DNA from: Blasia pusilla | Taxonomy: Eukaryota; Marchantiophyta; Marchantiopsida; Blasiales | Assembly (NCBI GenBank): GCA_050084515.1 | Contig: CM114273.1 | Coordinates: 42,222,001-42,286,000 of the forward strand | DNA length: 64,000 bases | Reading direction: 5' to 3' | In this document: positions 20,725 through 32,102 of the stretch, piece by piece | Layout of the letters: each line of letters opens with the position of its first letter | Position numbering within the stretch: position 1 is the stretch's first letter | The notes under the pieces: model-generated | Seen by the model: only the letters and a program-made list of their open reading frames with translations | What the model was told of the DNA's origin: nothing | The model's database searches: none | Program-made: the position numbers and the translations under genes

Positions 20725-21636
20725 TCAGTTATCCTCAGATTCGGGCTCATAATACCGGCGCACATGCATTCCATTGACTCGCGTGGGTAGGGATTCTCCC
20801 TGTAAGGTTTCTAATTGGAGGGATCCATTATCATAGATGGCCAATACCCGGTAGGATCCCATCCAATTTAATTTTAATTTTTCGGGGAACTTTAGTCGCC
20901 AGTTATCATACAATAGCACTAAGTCGCCAACATTGATAGATTGTGGCCGGAGATGTCGATCGTAACGTTTCTTACGTTCTTGTTGCACTTGGGCTGTCCG
21001 GCGTAACGCGAGCATGCGTGCTTCTTCCAACTCCACTAGGGTCTCATTCCTGTGTTCGATAACTTCGCCCGCAGCTTTCGTTCTTGTGCCCTCCAATACC
21101 CGATAAGTGGGCAACGCCCATTGAATAGGTGTTAAGGGATGTACGCCATAAGTCAGGAAGAACGGGGTGTATTTTGTCATCACCTTCTCAGCTGTTTGGT
21201 ACGCCCATAATGCTAGGGCAATTTTTGTGTCCCAATCATAGGAATATGTTACCGTTAATCGATTCAATATTCGGAAAATGAGGCCGTTCGATTTTTCTGT
21301 CAACCCGTTGGCTTTAGGGTTGTAGGGAGTGGTTTTCTGATGCTTAATGAGAAAGTGGGAAGTGAGAGACTCAATAGTCTGGTTCAAGAAGTGCGTACCC
21401 CGGTCACTTACTAGTTCCAACAGACAGCCATAACGCGTGATAATCATCTCGTATAAAAACTTAGCCATTGCTTCACTATCATCTTTCCGCGTGGCTACTG
21501 CTTCAACCATCTTAGTACAATAGTCCTTGGCGATAAGAATATACTTCCGCCGGGTTTGGCGAGTGGCCGGGGAGATAGGGCCCACAAAGTCAATGCCCCA
21601 TTTTTCAAAAGGAGCTAGGGGCATGATGGGGACCAA
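20725..21636 (-). pseudogene. ATB integrase core and C-terminal domain
   Basis: The 303-codon open frame contains the rve core with its acidic triad (WGIDFVGP, LVSDRGTHF, GLTEKSNG), the ALWAYQTAEK..TPFFLTYGVHP segment, and a C-terminal GPY/SH3-like part (INVGDLVLLYDNWRLKFPEKLKLNWMGSYRV). No chromodomain follows. It is separated from its HHCC domain by an in-frame TAG at about 21715. Confidence 0.9.
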
Positions 21637-22122
21637 AGGCCACCGCGTAGTCGCCGTGGGTCGACCTGCCCTTTGATAGGCATCACAACTCCGAATAAAA
21701 TTACCTACGTCTTTCTACATAGTCGGCCACCAATAACGTGTGGCCAAAATTTTCTTAACGATATTTTTTACCGCATAGTGTCCACCGGAATCAGCCATAT
21801 GCAGGACTCTGATGACCTGGGGAACCTCTTCAGCTTCTAAGCATCTTCGATGCTCTTCATCAGCACCTAATTTGAATAAGACCCCTTGACAGATCTCGTA
21901 AGGGCCTATCCGATGTAAAAAAACTGCACGTTCTTCCGCTGTCATCGGGGTAGGAAGTCGCAGAGTCATTAGAAACCGTAGAATATCCTCATAAAACGAC
22001 TGGCTCAACCGTTCCTCTGTTATCTGGAACAAATCTTCATCGGGAAAGGTATCATCGACAGATTGGGTGAGGTCCGCGTTTGTCATCCTCAACCGGGAAA
22101 GAAAATCGGCATTGGTATGCAT
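21637..22122 (-). pseudogene. ATB integrase HHCC region
   Basis: The frame carries the zinc-binding region (DSGGHYAVKNIV..YWWPTM), then TAG, then RSCDAYQRAGRP, where the second Cys of the CxxC pair reads Tyr. Both the TAG (from CAG) and the Tyr (TGC to TAC or TAT type) fit C-to-T decay. Confidence 0.75.
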
Positions 22123-22294
22123 CTTGCGACCTGGTCACAACATCGAATGTGAATTCTTGTAGCAACAAGATCCACCGTGCAATGCGTCCGACAGTCGGCT
22201 TTCACCATTAAGGGTCCGAGTGCAAAATGATCCACATGAAAGACAAATTGTACCTAATAAATAGTGTCGGAACTTTTACACGAGAAGACCATGC

Positions 22295-22870
22295 CTAACG
22301 CCTCTCGTTCGGTGGTTGTATATTTTCGCTCTCTGCCGATAGTTGTCGGCCGGCGTAGTAAATTGGAAAATCATGTTTGTGCTCATCCAATTGGCTGAGC
22401 ACTACTCCAATGGCAAATGAGGATGTGTCCACATATACGTGGAAGGGTTTGGTCCAATCAGGGGACCGAAGTACAGGAGCCTTTTGCAATGCGTCTTTTA
22501 AGGTGTCGAATGCCACTTGGCACGCTGGTGTCCACTCCCATTCGGTGGTCTTCTTAAGTAATGCAGTAAGAGCGCCCGCTTTTACCGCGTAATCTTTAAT
22601 AAATCGTCGATAGTACCCGACATGTCCCAAGAATCCTCTCAATTCCCGAAGATTAGTGGGTGGTTCCAATGCGACGATAATATCCACCTTGGCCTTGTCG
22701 ACCTCAATTCCTTGCGCCGACACTCGGTGTCCCAGCAGAATTCCTTGTTTCATAGCGATATATGATTTGTCTGGATGAAGGGACAAATGCACTTCGCGAC
22801 AGCGTGTGAGTGTTAACTCTAACTTTTCCAGATGTTCGGCCTCCGTGCTAAAGATACAAAAATCGTCTTA
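22295..22870 (-). pseudogene. ATB RT thumb and RNase H
   Basis: The catalytic Asp pair (DDFCIFS) sits at 22859-22867 immediately after a TAA stop (22868-22870), followed by LSLHPDKSYI and LLGHRVSAQGIEVD of the RT thumb. RNase H follows: DWTKPFHVYVDTSSFAIGVVLSQ and YYAGRQLSAESEN. Confidence 0.85.
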
Positions 22871-23509
22871 AAAGATTTCCACGAACTTCTGAAGATACTC
22901 CTGGAAGATGGAGATCATCATCCGTTGGAAAGTAGCTGGGGCATTGCACAACCCAAAAGGCATTACCCGATATGCGAAAGTTCCCCAGTCCGTCGTGAAC
23001 GTTGTGAGGGGACGATCCTTTTCTCGTATGGATACCTGGTTGTACCCCAAATATCCGTCCAAGAAAGTATAACGCTCGTGCCCGGCCACTTTATCCAAAA
23101 TACTGTCAGTGAAAGGTAGAGGATGGTGGTCTTTTAAGGTGGCCGCATTTAATTTCCGATTTTTAGGCACAATTACGATGGGCGACACCCACTCGCTGCT
23201 TAACACCGGATAGATTATTCCTGCCTCGAGACGCTGATCGATCTCAACCTTGACTAACAATGAGTACTTTGGATTCTGTCGATATTGTCGCATTCGCACC
23301 GGAACCGCCCCTTCTTTAAGATCAATTCGGTGTTCACCATATTGTGCAGGAATGCCTGTCATTTCATCCATGGAGTATGCAAAGACATCCAAATACTCAA
23401 ACAGTAGTCTTTTATATTTTATAAGTGTGGTGGGAGACAAATCCGCCGAAAGGCGTAGAGACTTTTGATCTGCAATATTGACCTGGACGTAGTCTTGCTC
23501 CTGAACCAT
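22871..23509 (-). pseudogene. ATB reverse transcriptase, fingers and palm
   Basis: The frame runs from IADQKSLRLSADLSP through EAGIIYPVLSSEWVSPIVIVPK, RYTFLDGYLGYNQVSI and YRVMPFGLCNAPATFQRMM to the palm, ending at the stop just before the DD box. This fits the Athila/Tat type of gypsy RT. The usual GxWRxCVDYRxLN box is altered to RKLNAATLKDHHPLP. Confidence 0.88.
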
Positions 23510-23514
23510 GTTTT

Positions 23515-24183
23515 TCAGAAGCGGAAGGTGCTATGACCTAGCTTCTCTTCCTCTCGAGTCGACCTTGGCTTGGAGGGTACTGCCTCCTCGTCTATTTCAT
23601 AACATTCTAAATAATATACATTGGACGAGGACTCAGTAGCGGTGGTGTTGTCTTGATCTGACGTATAGCCGTCGTCAGTCGGTGGCGTCTCTCCTTGGGG
23701 TGGTCGAGATTTCCACGACAGCTTGATGAGCCGCTTCGAGTCCTGATTCGGCGCCTCGAACGTGAGACGTCGCCTTTTCCAATCTGTAGTCACCCTCGCG
23801 CCATACAGCCAAGGTCTTCCGATGAGCAAAGGATAGCCCGTCGCGGTCAGGGGCTGCAAGACTAAGCAGTCCAATAGAAACAACACCCCCCCGAGCATGG
23901 TCGGAATTTGCGTGAGTTGTCCGAGGGGTCTCTTCCGGGATTGATCCGCAAACCGCAAGTACTTGTCTGTGGGCTCGTACACCATGTACCCTAGGGCCCG
24001 AGCTGTTTGCTCCGTCATAATATTGATTCCGCTTCTGGAATCAATGGGGACCTTCTTAATAGTATGGCCCTCAATCTCCACCTCCACTTCTGGGGCTCCC
24101 AAGTCTTCTACTTCGATGCGGAACAAATCCACCACTGGCAGATGCTTCGCCGACTTTCTAGGTCTTTTTGGCTGATTTTCCAC
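23515..24183 (-). pseudogene. ATB aspartic protease
   Basis: The retropepsin-like region has VPIDSRSGINIM (DSGS altered to DSRS) and, further on, PLLIGRPWL, the flap-distal ILGR-type element. The Gly-to-Arg change at the active site suggests it is inactive in this copy. Confidence 0.75.
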
Positions 24184-25239
24184 TGCTGCGTGATTTTTCC
24201 ATATACTGGGTTATCCATTAGTAACTGTAGCAGGGTTATGTTGGCCGGGGTTAACGCCAAGTCCCTCAGTAAATCGTAAGCTTCTAGGACCAATGGTGAT
24301 GTCGCCATGGCTTGGACTGTCGTACTTGGTTTGGCCTTTGTCTTCTCTGGGGTCTGTTTCCCCTCTGGTTCCTGGGCCTCCCGAACTTGAGCACGGACCT
24401 GGTCCTCCACATCCTGATGGAAGTATTTCGGATGACTTCGATCAAAGGCCGGGTCCACATCGCCTTTGAGGATGGCCTTCCCGGCACGTAAGGTGTTCAC
24501 AGCTTTGTTCTTGGGCTCCCTAGCTTTGCGCAAAGACAAAGCACCCTTCTTTACCTTTGGGGTCCCCGCGGTCTGACTCTTCGATCTCGTGGTGACCGCC
24601 AACACAATTTCTTGAAATCCTTTGGGCCAGTCCGATGATTCCTCGTTGGCCCCTTCGGTTGAGTCTTCCTCACTGATGGTGACTCGCTTTGGTCTCGGGG
24701 ACACTACTTCTTCCACCCGGACCAGTTGTACATTTACATCGTTCTTGGGCTCTGGTTGAGCCGCGGGAGTATTTACATATCTGACCAACAAACGCGGGAC
24801 CTTGGGCTCTGGGCATTCCACGGCACTGTGCCCGCCCTTCTTGCAGTTCCCGCATAAGGGATTGAGTCCCACTGGTCGCTTCGGGTTTGGGCAATTATTG
24901 GCCCAATGGTCTGCTGCGCCGCAGTTATAACAACAATTTCTTTTGATGGGTGGTGTGAAGGCCGCCGCACCCATAATCTGTCTCAGGGGTCTCTATTCTC
25001 CGTATTCCGGAGGTACATACCGCGTGATCCAGCTTCTCCCAGGGTTTGGGGGTGGCACCGCTTGAACGGCATAGCACCCTTCCCACTGTTCTGGTTCATA
25101 CCATCCTTCTTCAATAGGGGCCTCTTCCTGGACCCACCGCAGATCCCTCTGAGTAGGGCATTCTTGTACAGTATGCCCCTGGGTTCCACAACTACTACAC
25201 CAAATGTTGAGCCTCATCAGCCCGGGTCGTCTTCTGGGA
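24184..25239 (-). pseudogene. ATB gag C-terminal part with three CCHC knuckles
   Basis: Three zinc knuckles are seen: CSSCGTQGHTVQEC (about 25190), CYNCGAADHWANNC (about 24920) and CGNCKKGGHSAVEC (about 24845). A linker rich in Pro, Lys and Glu follows up to the protease. The frame joins across the DG2 insertion to 35544 onward. Confidence 0.85.
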
Positions 25240-25879
25240 TGTCGTGCGCATACACATCGCTACACAACATACATCGTTGTCACCGAACACACACACAAAC
25301 ACGCATGATCCCATGCTAACTCATGGCATCCAAACAACGAGACAAGAAGAACCAAAATATCTCCAATAAAGTAAGATCCAATCTCTCTCTCCACCATCTC
25401 ACACCATAGCTCTCAAAGGTGTGCACTCTCTCTCATGTCAAACCAAACCCCATCTCCTAATGAGAGGCATGGGTTACACTCACAAGGCAAGGTACCATAG
25501 CTCCGCCGCCTCATGCCAAGAGGTTCAACAAAGAGAGAATGAGCTCTCAAGCTCTCTCTCCTTGAGGTATACCCCTCTCCTCTCCCAAGCTCTCTCCATG
25601 GTAACCTATTCTCCCAAGTCACCTCCTTGGCTCTTGACCTGATGTAGGAGGTCAAGGGCAAATTACCAAAAATAGTAAGTCGATCATATACTCAAATGGT
25701 ACTTACCTAAAATAGTAAGTTCCTCAATATGGCTCCAAATGAGCCGAAACGAAGGGGAAACCTGCTATCTCAGGTTTCCAAGGGCCTCAGCAGGTCACCC
25801 TCGACCTACTGGGCGTGTCCTCCACTACTCATGAAGGCGCTCTATTAGATCCCACCGATCTATCCTAAAAGACGTGACA
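25240..25879 (-). repeat. DG2 A2-B2 terminal block (640 bp)
   Basis: It consists of 128 bp matching the 3' terminus plus 512 bp matching the 5' terminus, joined directly at CTCCAAT/AAAGTAAG, with TGTC..GACA ends. It could be a split-repeat copy, or an internally deleted non-autonomous element joined end to end with the full copy. The two extra bases (25880-25881) before the next TGTC would suit an end-joined cDNA. Confidence 0.75.
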
Positions 25880-25881
25880 GT

Positions 25882-26009
25882 TGTCGTGCGCATACACATC
25901 GCTACACAACATACATCGCTGTCACCGAACACACACACAAACACGCATGATCCCATGCTAACTCATGGCATCCAAACAACGAGAGAAGAAGAACCAAAAT
26001 ATCTCCAAT
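25882..26009 (-). repeat. DG2 B1 terminal segment
   Basis: This is a second 128-bp copy of the 3' terminal sequence, directly after the pol 3' region and the G-tract at 26010-26016. Confidence 0.8.
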
Positions 26010-26188
26010 CGCCCCCTAGCTGGTGGTTAGGTCCCTCTAACTCCAGATAGCCATCTATCCCTACCTACCATGACATACATCTCTCGGACGCTAAGAGCAA
26101 GAAGGCCGGGTGCTCATGTGGCCCCATCGTTAGTCGCCTCCTTGTCATCCATGTCATAGACACAAGTCGGAATGTAGAACTACCTTCT

Positions 26189-26330
26189 CTATGTACATCT
26201 GGGACACATCCATCGCCCCCTGAGGAACCTAGTGAGAGGTGGCGTCAAACATGCCATATGCCATCCTCTCGAACACCCATCACAGACTAGCATCGTGGCC
26301 GCACCACGGGCAGAACCACACAACATACAA
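26189..26330 (-). CDS. DG2 pol C-terminal PHD finger
   Basis: The full C4HC3 set is present: CMLC, CDGC, GWH, MAC, CPRC. It differs from DG1 by only a few residues, none of them ligands. Confidence 0.8.
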
Positions 26331-27700
26331 CGCAAGCCTGCAGGAACTACTACTAAGCTCGGATCTATTGTACCATCAATGTTAGGAAGGTGACATGGCG
26401 CACAATTACGCACATGGTCCTTCCATACCATACCATCGCGTCCCTCCAGCAAGAGAACACCCGATGGCAAAATGTCACGCACTCTCAGGATAGTGCGCCT
26501 GCGATCACATCCAATGTCGCGGTGCCGTCCGCTGCAAATAGACATAATCTCCCGATGAAACCTCCGGATAGTTGGTCGATAACCACCACCTCGAATAGTC
26601 GCATACCTCAACGTATCCCGATCTTTGTGCAATCGCCAAGTTCTCGAACGCCATGGGCATCACTCTCGAAATAACTCAGCCCTCGAGAACATGCTCGCAC
26701 CATACATCTGGGTCATCAAGGTTCGACACCTCACTAGCATCTCGACAAATGGCCGCAGTAAATCGGCTCTCGGCCATAAAGTACCAATACGGTGAAAAAG
26801 ACGCTAAGGATGCTGCTCTTTGAATCTGTATCCCATCGCCAACCATGGCAATCGGAGGTCCCAATCTCCTAGGTGACCACTCTGCAAGCCATACTTGCGT
26901 AAACCCCTCTTCACCGTCTGCACAACTCTCTCCGCTAATCCATCCGCCTCAGGATGATCTCGCGAAGTCGTGCGGTGGTCGATCAGCGCCTGATCACACA
27001 AGGCCTGGAACTCATCGCGAAACTCGGTACTGGTGCATCAACACCTCAGGTGGTGCGCCATAATGACTCAAAGACTCTGTCAAGGAAGGCATAAGCTACT
27101 CCCTCACTTGCTTTGTCAGGCAATGCAACCAACTCGATCCACTTCGAGAAGTGCTCGACCATCACCAACACATAACGACTGTGACGCTCCGTCAAGGGAA
27201 AAGGTCCTGCAAAATCCAAACTCCATCTATACCCTAAGCCCATGATCGGTAATGGATGCAACTGTGGAGTCGGAGCATTGAACGATGCTCGGACCCGATC
27301 ACACACCATGCACCTGGCAACAAACTGTTGAACGTCAGTCTGCATGCCTCGCCACCAATACTGAATCAGGAGCAAGCTATACGTCCGCTTCACCCCAAAG
27401 TGACCCAACTCCTCGTGGGCATGCTACACTAGTCGTGCTCTCTGCAAAGGATGCGGCACTACACGTACTCTGCCATCCTCCCAAACCCTCAAAACATGTG
27501 TCCCCTCCCAACGGAACCGTCTGTAGGATCCGATCCCGCTCTCTAGCATCCATGGTGCTCGCAAGGTCGCCAAAGACTGAAGGTACTCTAAGACTCCTCC
27601 ATCATCATGAATATCTCGGCCACTTGTCGTGTCCTCACTGGCCTCGGGATCCAAAGACTCTCCACTAGACCTCGCCATCGAAGTCTCCACACTCTGGATC
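26331..27700 (-). pseudogene. DG2 integrase
   Basis: Recognisable pieces in several frames are the HHCC CMVC, the core strand SLDFAGP, an acidic loop disrupted where DG1 has LTDQGTEF, LAERVVQTVKRGLRKYG, and the C-terminal RDTLRYATIRGGGYRP. More frameshifts than in DG1. Confidence 0.75.
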
Positions 27701-27757
27701 TCCATAGCCAACATGCCTAAATAGGCTGACGCGTGCCATCCTGGCACCGACTCCTCA

Positions 27758-28290
27758 TCACTCTCTCCATGCCATCGAGCCCGATGCATCTCGCCGACTC
27801 GGGCATGGGTTACGACTCAACCCATCGCATCCTGGTTGAGCGTTCCGGTCTATGTACCACCTAAAAATCATACTCTGCAACAACAGAGCCCATCTCGCAA
27901 GCTTCCCGGTAAGCAGCCGGACTCCATCAACCACCGGTGGTTGATGATCGATGATGATGGTAAAGGGTTGCGAATAAGTAACACCTGAAATGCGCAATGA
28001 CCCCACACCATGACCAAGCACTCACCCTCATACTGGTGTGCCCGCCTGCAAGCGTTGTTCGGCGGCTAGCGTAAGCCACCACAAACTCTCTACCCTCATC
28101 ATCATCTTTGGGTGAGCACCGCTCAAGCCCCAACATGCTCCAATCTGTGTGCAATCTGGAAAGGACGCCCCCGATCGGTCTCCTCAAGATGGGTGCGGAC
28201 GTCAACTTTGTCCTTGAGCAATGAAATGCTCGCTCCTGCTCATCCCCAGTGCCACTCGTGATCCACCTTTGTGAGCAAGGTCGGCCATAA
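27758..28290 (-). pseudogene. DG2 RNase H
   Basis: Pieces such as QPFTIIIDHQPPVV and [12 protein letters not shown] are visible between RT and integrase. Heavily frameshifted. Confidence 0.6.
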
Positions 28291-29110
28291 TCTAATCTGA
28301 ATCCCTTGACGTATCGCCGATAGAAGTTCGCCAATCCCATGAATCGTGAACACGGCTCACATCGTAGGGCGTGGAATGCGTGAGATAGCCTCTACCTGAA
28401 CACCCTTCTCTTTGAACACCAAGGCCCCCTGGGTATATCGTATGACCCAAGTACTCAATCTGGTCATAGAAGAACTTGCACTTGCCTGGATGTAGCTTCA
28501 GCCCATGTAATTGCAATCGTCGAAACACCTCCTCTAGATGTTGCTCGTGCTCCTGAACCGTGGCGCTAAAGACTACGATGTCATCAATACAACACCTAGC
28601 AAAATCTTGACCAGCCAAGATCCTATCCATGACCCTCTGAAACTCAGCCGGGGCGTTCTTTAACCAAAATGGTAAGAACCGCCACTGGTACAAACAATCC
28701 TTCCCGTGAGGATCGATGCCCCAAAATGCCGTCTTCTGCCTGTCCTCCAAACTGATAGGCAGCTGATGGTATCCAACTCACAAATCCAGTGAACTGAAGA
28801 CCTTTGCGTGACCAATCGCATCAAAGATCTCCTCAGGGGTGGGCATGGCATACCTATCGGACTTCGTCTGCCAATTGATAGGTCGGTAATCCCCACACAT
28901 CCGCCTATCCGTCCAGTTGCCATGCACATCCTTCTTGGCGGGCATGAGAGTGGCAGATGCATACTCCCCATGCGACATCTCCACTAGTCTGCTCCGACCA
29001 AGTCTTGGCTCCTACTCGAATCGAGCCCTCTCCATATCATTGACACAGTAGGGTCGTCGGAAGATCGGCATATCACTCGACAACTCAATGCGGATCCCGG
29101 TCCCTTGGCG
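28290..29110 (-). pseudogene. DG2 reverse transcriptase
   Basis: MCGDYRPINWQTKSDRYAMPT, FLPFWLKNAPAEFQRVMDRI, then IDDIVVFSATV and LKLHPGKCKFF. In DG2 the residue before IDD is Cys (CIDD), where DG1 has Tyr. Confidence 0.8.
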
Positions 29111-29575
29111 TACCCAAATCCTCCATGCTAAACGCAGCGGCTCCTATAACTCCTGAGGAACGATGTATTTGGCGCCGCTCTCCTCTGTCAACTTAGGGCC
29201 CATATCGGCTCCCAAGTCTCCATCGTGACTACGGTAGGACTCTCAAGCGGGTATCGATGGTTGCTATGGTGCAACCCGTCTCGAACAATAACACTCGGCC
29301 GCTCTCCTGCAGCCCAAGCGCAAACTCGATCTCCTCCATGTGCGTGCCCAAAACCACGCTCGATGTTGTGGCTATCATCTCCTTGCGTACCTTCAAAACA
29401 TCCCAAGAAGTCCAAGGGTGTCTCTCGATTTCCCTTGGTGCGTAGATCTCCTCGGGTCTCGCCTTGACCATTGCCTCCACCGTCTCGGTAGGCATGGGGC
29501 TCCCAACGCAACGCTGTGTGATGTCGCGATCTCATACCACGCCGCTTTCGCCCACTCCCAAGCCGAGGATCCATG

Positions 29576-30500
29576 TCAGCGATTCAGGTCCATCGCTGAC
29601 CCAAGACATGGCGTCGTGATGCCTCGACTTGATGGTATGCTGCCGTCACTCCTGTGGAAATCCCATCGCCGCTCTCTCTCGTCGGCGTTGGGCTCCACCA
29701 ACCGCTGAACCTGGTCATCCCAAACCAAGCCAGGACCGGCCTCCTTGTATGCATAGGAAGCGGGAAAACTCACAACGCGTAAGGTCGTCTGCTGCCGCCT
29801 ACCCTGTTGACCACGATCGGCGGTGGTCGATCATCGTGCCTCACCGCTGTGATCGGCGACTGGATCAGAATGGAATCCACTAACAAAGGGGAGGGGCGCT
29901 CCACTCTCGTGATACGCCCTCCATAACAGCGCATGGGGCACCAAGTTGGTCCACCATAGACGCGGGCGATGGGCTCTAGAACCTACACTCGCCGCATCCA
30001 AGAACATTGTTGGGCCGATCCAGGCACGCACCTGATGAGCACTTGTCACGACCCGTGACCTAGAGTCTCCTAAGATCGGCACATTCTCTAGAATGTAGGC
30101 TGGAGAACGAGACTGGTGCTCCTGCAATTGTCGTAAGACCCTCAACATCTCACAAAACAACCTAGACCGAGTGTCAACCAACCCGTTGCCTCGTCCAGCA
30201 CTCGATTGGCCCTGACATGGCCAACCGGCAATGACCAAATCAATGGTCCCTACCCGCTCTAAGTCTTGCGCCCCCAACAACAAAATATCCCTCCGTGAGG
30301 GAACTGGTACCCACATCAGATCAGGCTGGATTTGCACAATAAGTCGGGAAAACGTAGGCAATTGCGCCACATGTCGAGTGAGACACGCCCGCAACATCAT
30401 CACTCTCCACATACAAATCTTCTTTGCCAGACTCGCACTCTCGCTGCAAAGCAAAGAGCTAACCCGATGCTAATCCCTCCAAAGAGATCTAACACTCGAA
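29576..30500 (-). pseudogene. DG2 C5 cytosine DNA methyltransferase domain, catalytic Cys kept
   Basis: Motif I GIRVLDLFGG lies at about 30475-30498. A single 207-codon frame (30454-29831) then holds motif IV VIAGWPCQGQSSAGRG (Cys codon at 30215-30217), DTRSRLF, motif VI ILENVPIL, and motif VIII RPRLWWTN. Motif IX/X follow in other frames at 29773-29576 (PNADERE, then a damaged LG..MDLNR end). The GWPCQGxS-x-AGRG..D-x-RS-x-LF arrangement is that of bona fide C5-methyltransferases. A few frameshifts keep it from being one protein. Position between protease and RT is identical to DG1. Confidence 0.9.
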
Positions 30501-31149
30501 TACCCTCCTCCGGGGTACACCACACAATGGGTGTAGTATCCAAGGGTGTTATCGTAGCACTTCCCGCTACCTCGGGTTCCTCAGACCCGTAACGCTTTGG
30601 TGCAAACGCCGCTCCACGCGATGTCTGCGTGCGATCGCCAATCATTGAAGCTCCTCGGTCGAGCCCCACAGCGGCACCTCTCCTCCACGGAATGATGCAG
30701 CTACCATAACACTCCTCTCCATAGAAATTTCAGGAACGGGAGTATCCTCTGCATGGACATGTCCCTCAATCAAATCACTAGGCTAAGTGATGGCACTGCT
30801 AAATGCTGCTAAGGTCGCCATCTCTCTGGCCGTTGCTCGATCATCGCACTGTGAATCGAGCGGGTAATGAGCTAAGGCGCCCATCACCGATCGCCATCCT
30901 GGTGCAGGGGGCCGACTCCTCCCAAGTAATCGGGGAAAACCCCATCGGGTATAACATTGCTCCACCAACCAAGACGTCGAGGACTCTGCATCAATCACTA
31001 TCGCCTTGGCGCGCACCACGGACTCATCTGTAGGATGTCCCGGGCGAATCCTCACCACGACCTCTGTCGGGTGATATATTTTTTGGTACTCGCTCCACCC
31101 AAGGATGTCGGATCCGAAATGGACAACACTCCACATCGGCTCGTCAAGC

Positions 31150-31912
31150 CCAATCCTCGAATGACGCTTTCCCCAACATCAAGGGTTGCGCTCTGAATCA
31201 ACAAGGCGCTGCCGGACTAAAAGCTCTACCTCCAGGACTCACCAAGCTGGAAGACCTCTCTCGGTTATCAGCAACACAACACCATGAGAAGCCATGGCAC
31301 GCTCTATCGCGGGTCTAGCGGGCATCTCCGCCATCCTAGCGACGCTGACTGCGCCAGAATGGCGTGGGCGGCCCGAGCATCCGCTCAAGGGCAGGTCCAT
31401 CACCTCCTCTGCAATCACCTCGAACGTGATGCGGGAACTCCAACTCGCGCTCACATAGTGAAGCGGCCAGCCGAAAAAGCCTCGGCGGGCGTACCTCCCA
31501 ACGTCACAACATCGGAAGCAGAAAATAAAGGAGTGCGGTACACAACGGTGGCCGCCCCCAACAACGTGCTCGACACATGCCCCTCCTGAGCATCAATAGG
31601 AGTCGTCGCACTCGCTTCTCCCATCGCCCTCCGTGCTTGCACACCAACAACATTACCAACTCTCCAGGAACTTTGATGAGGACCCATCGATGGGGTCCTC
31701 ATTGCTTCGGACAACGTGAAAGATTGAGGAAGCCTAGTCTGTCTCTTGGCTTCCCCTCGCTGTGGATCCAACTCTGCGGCTGCTCCACGCATCACAATTG
31801 CGGCGGCCTCCATCTGAGCAACCCCGCACATCCATCCAAGATCCTCCAGATCTCTGGCTGCTCCATATGATGTCGATGCCACGGATCCGGCATCGGGTAA
31901 CCTCAATGCCAT
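31150..31912 (-). pseudogene. DG2 protease region and linker
   Basis: It corresponds to 6473-7288 of DG1 with the same Ala-rich linker. The protease site reads LVDS before a frame change in the next codon. 30783-31136 holds the post-protease linker. Confidence 0.5.
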
Positions 31913-32102
31913 AGCGGCAATCTGCTCTGGTTGTTGTTTACGGCGACCATCCCGACCTCACGTCCGGCATCTCCCTCGGCGCGTCTAGGTGGTGGTACTC
32001 TACCTCCTCCACGGGCAACTCCACCACCCTGTCGGGCAACTCTAGCTCCTCGTCACCCAACGGGACCACCTGGAGCACGATCTCTAGGCCCATCCGGACC
32101 GG

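Noticed and set aside
25240-25879. A simple solo LTR of the DG family
   Set aside because: Its two parts match opposite ends of DG1, neither of which has the combined sequence, and there is no 4-bp duplication around this block alone. The duplication surrounds the whole of DG2.
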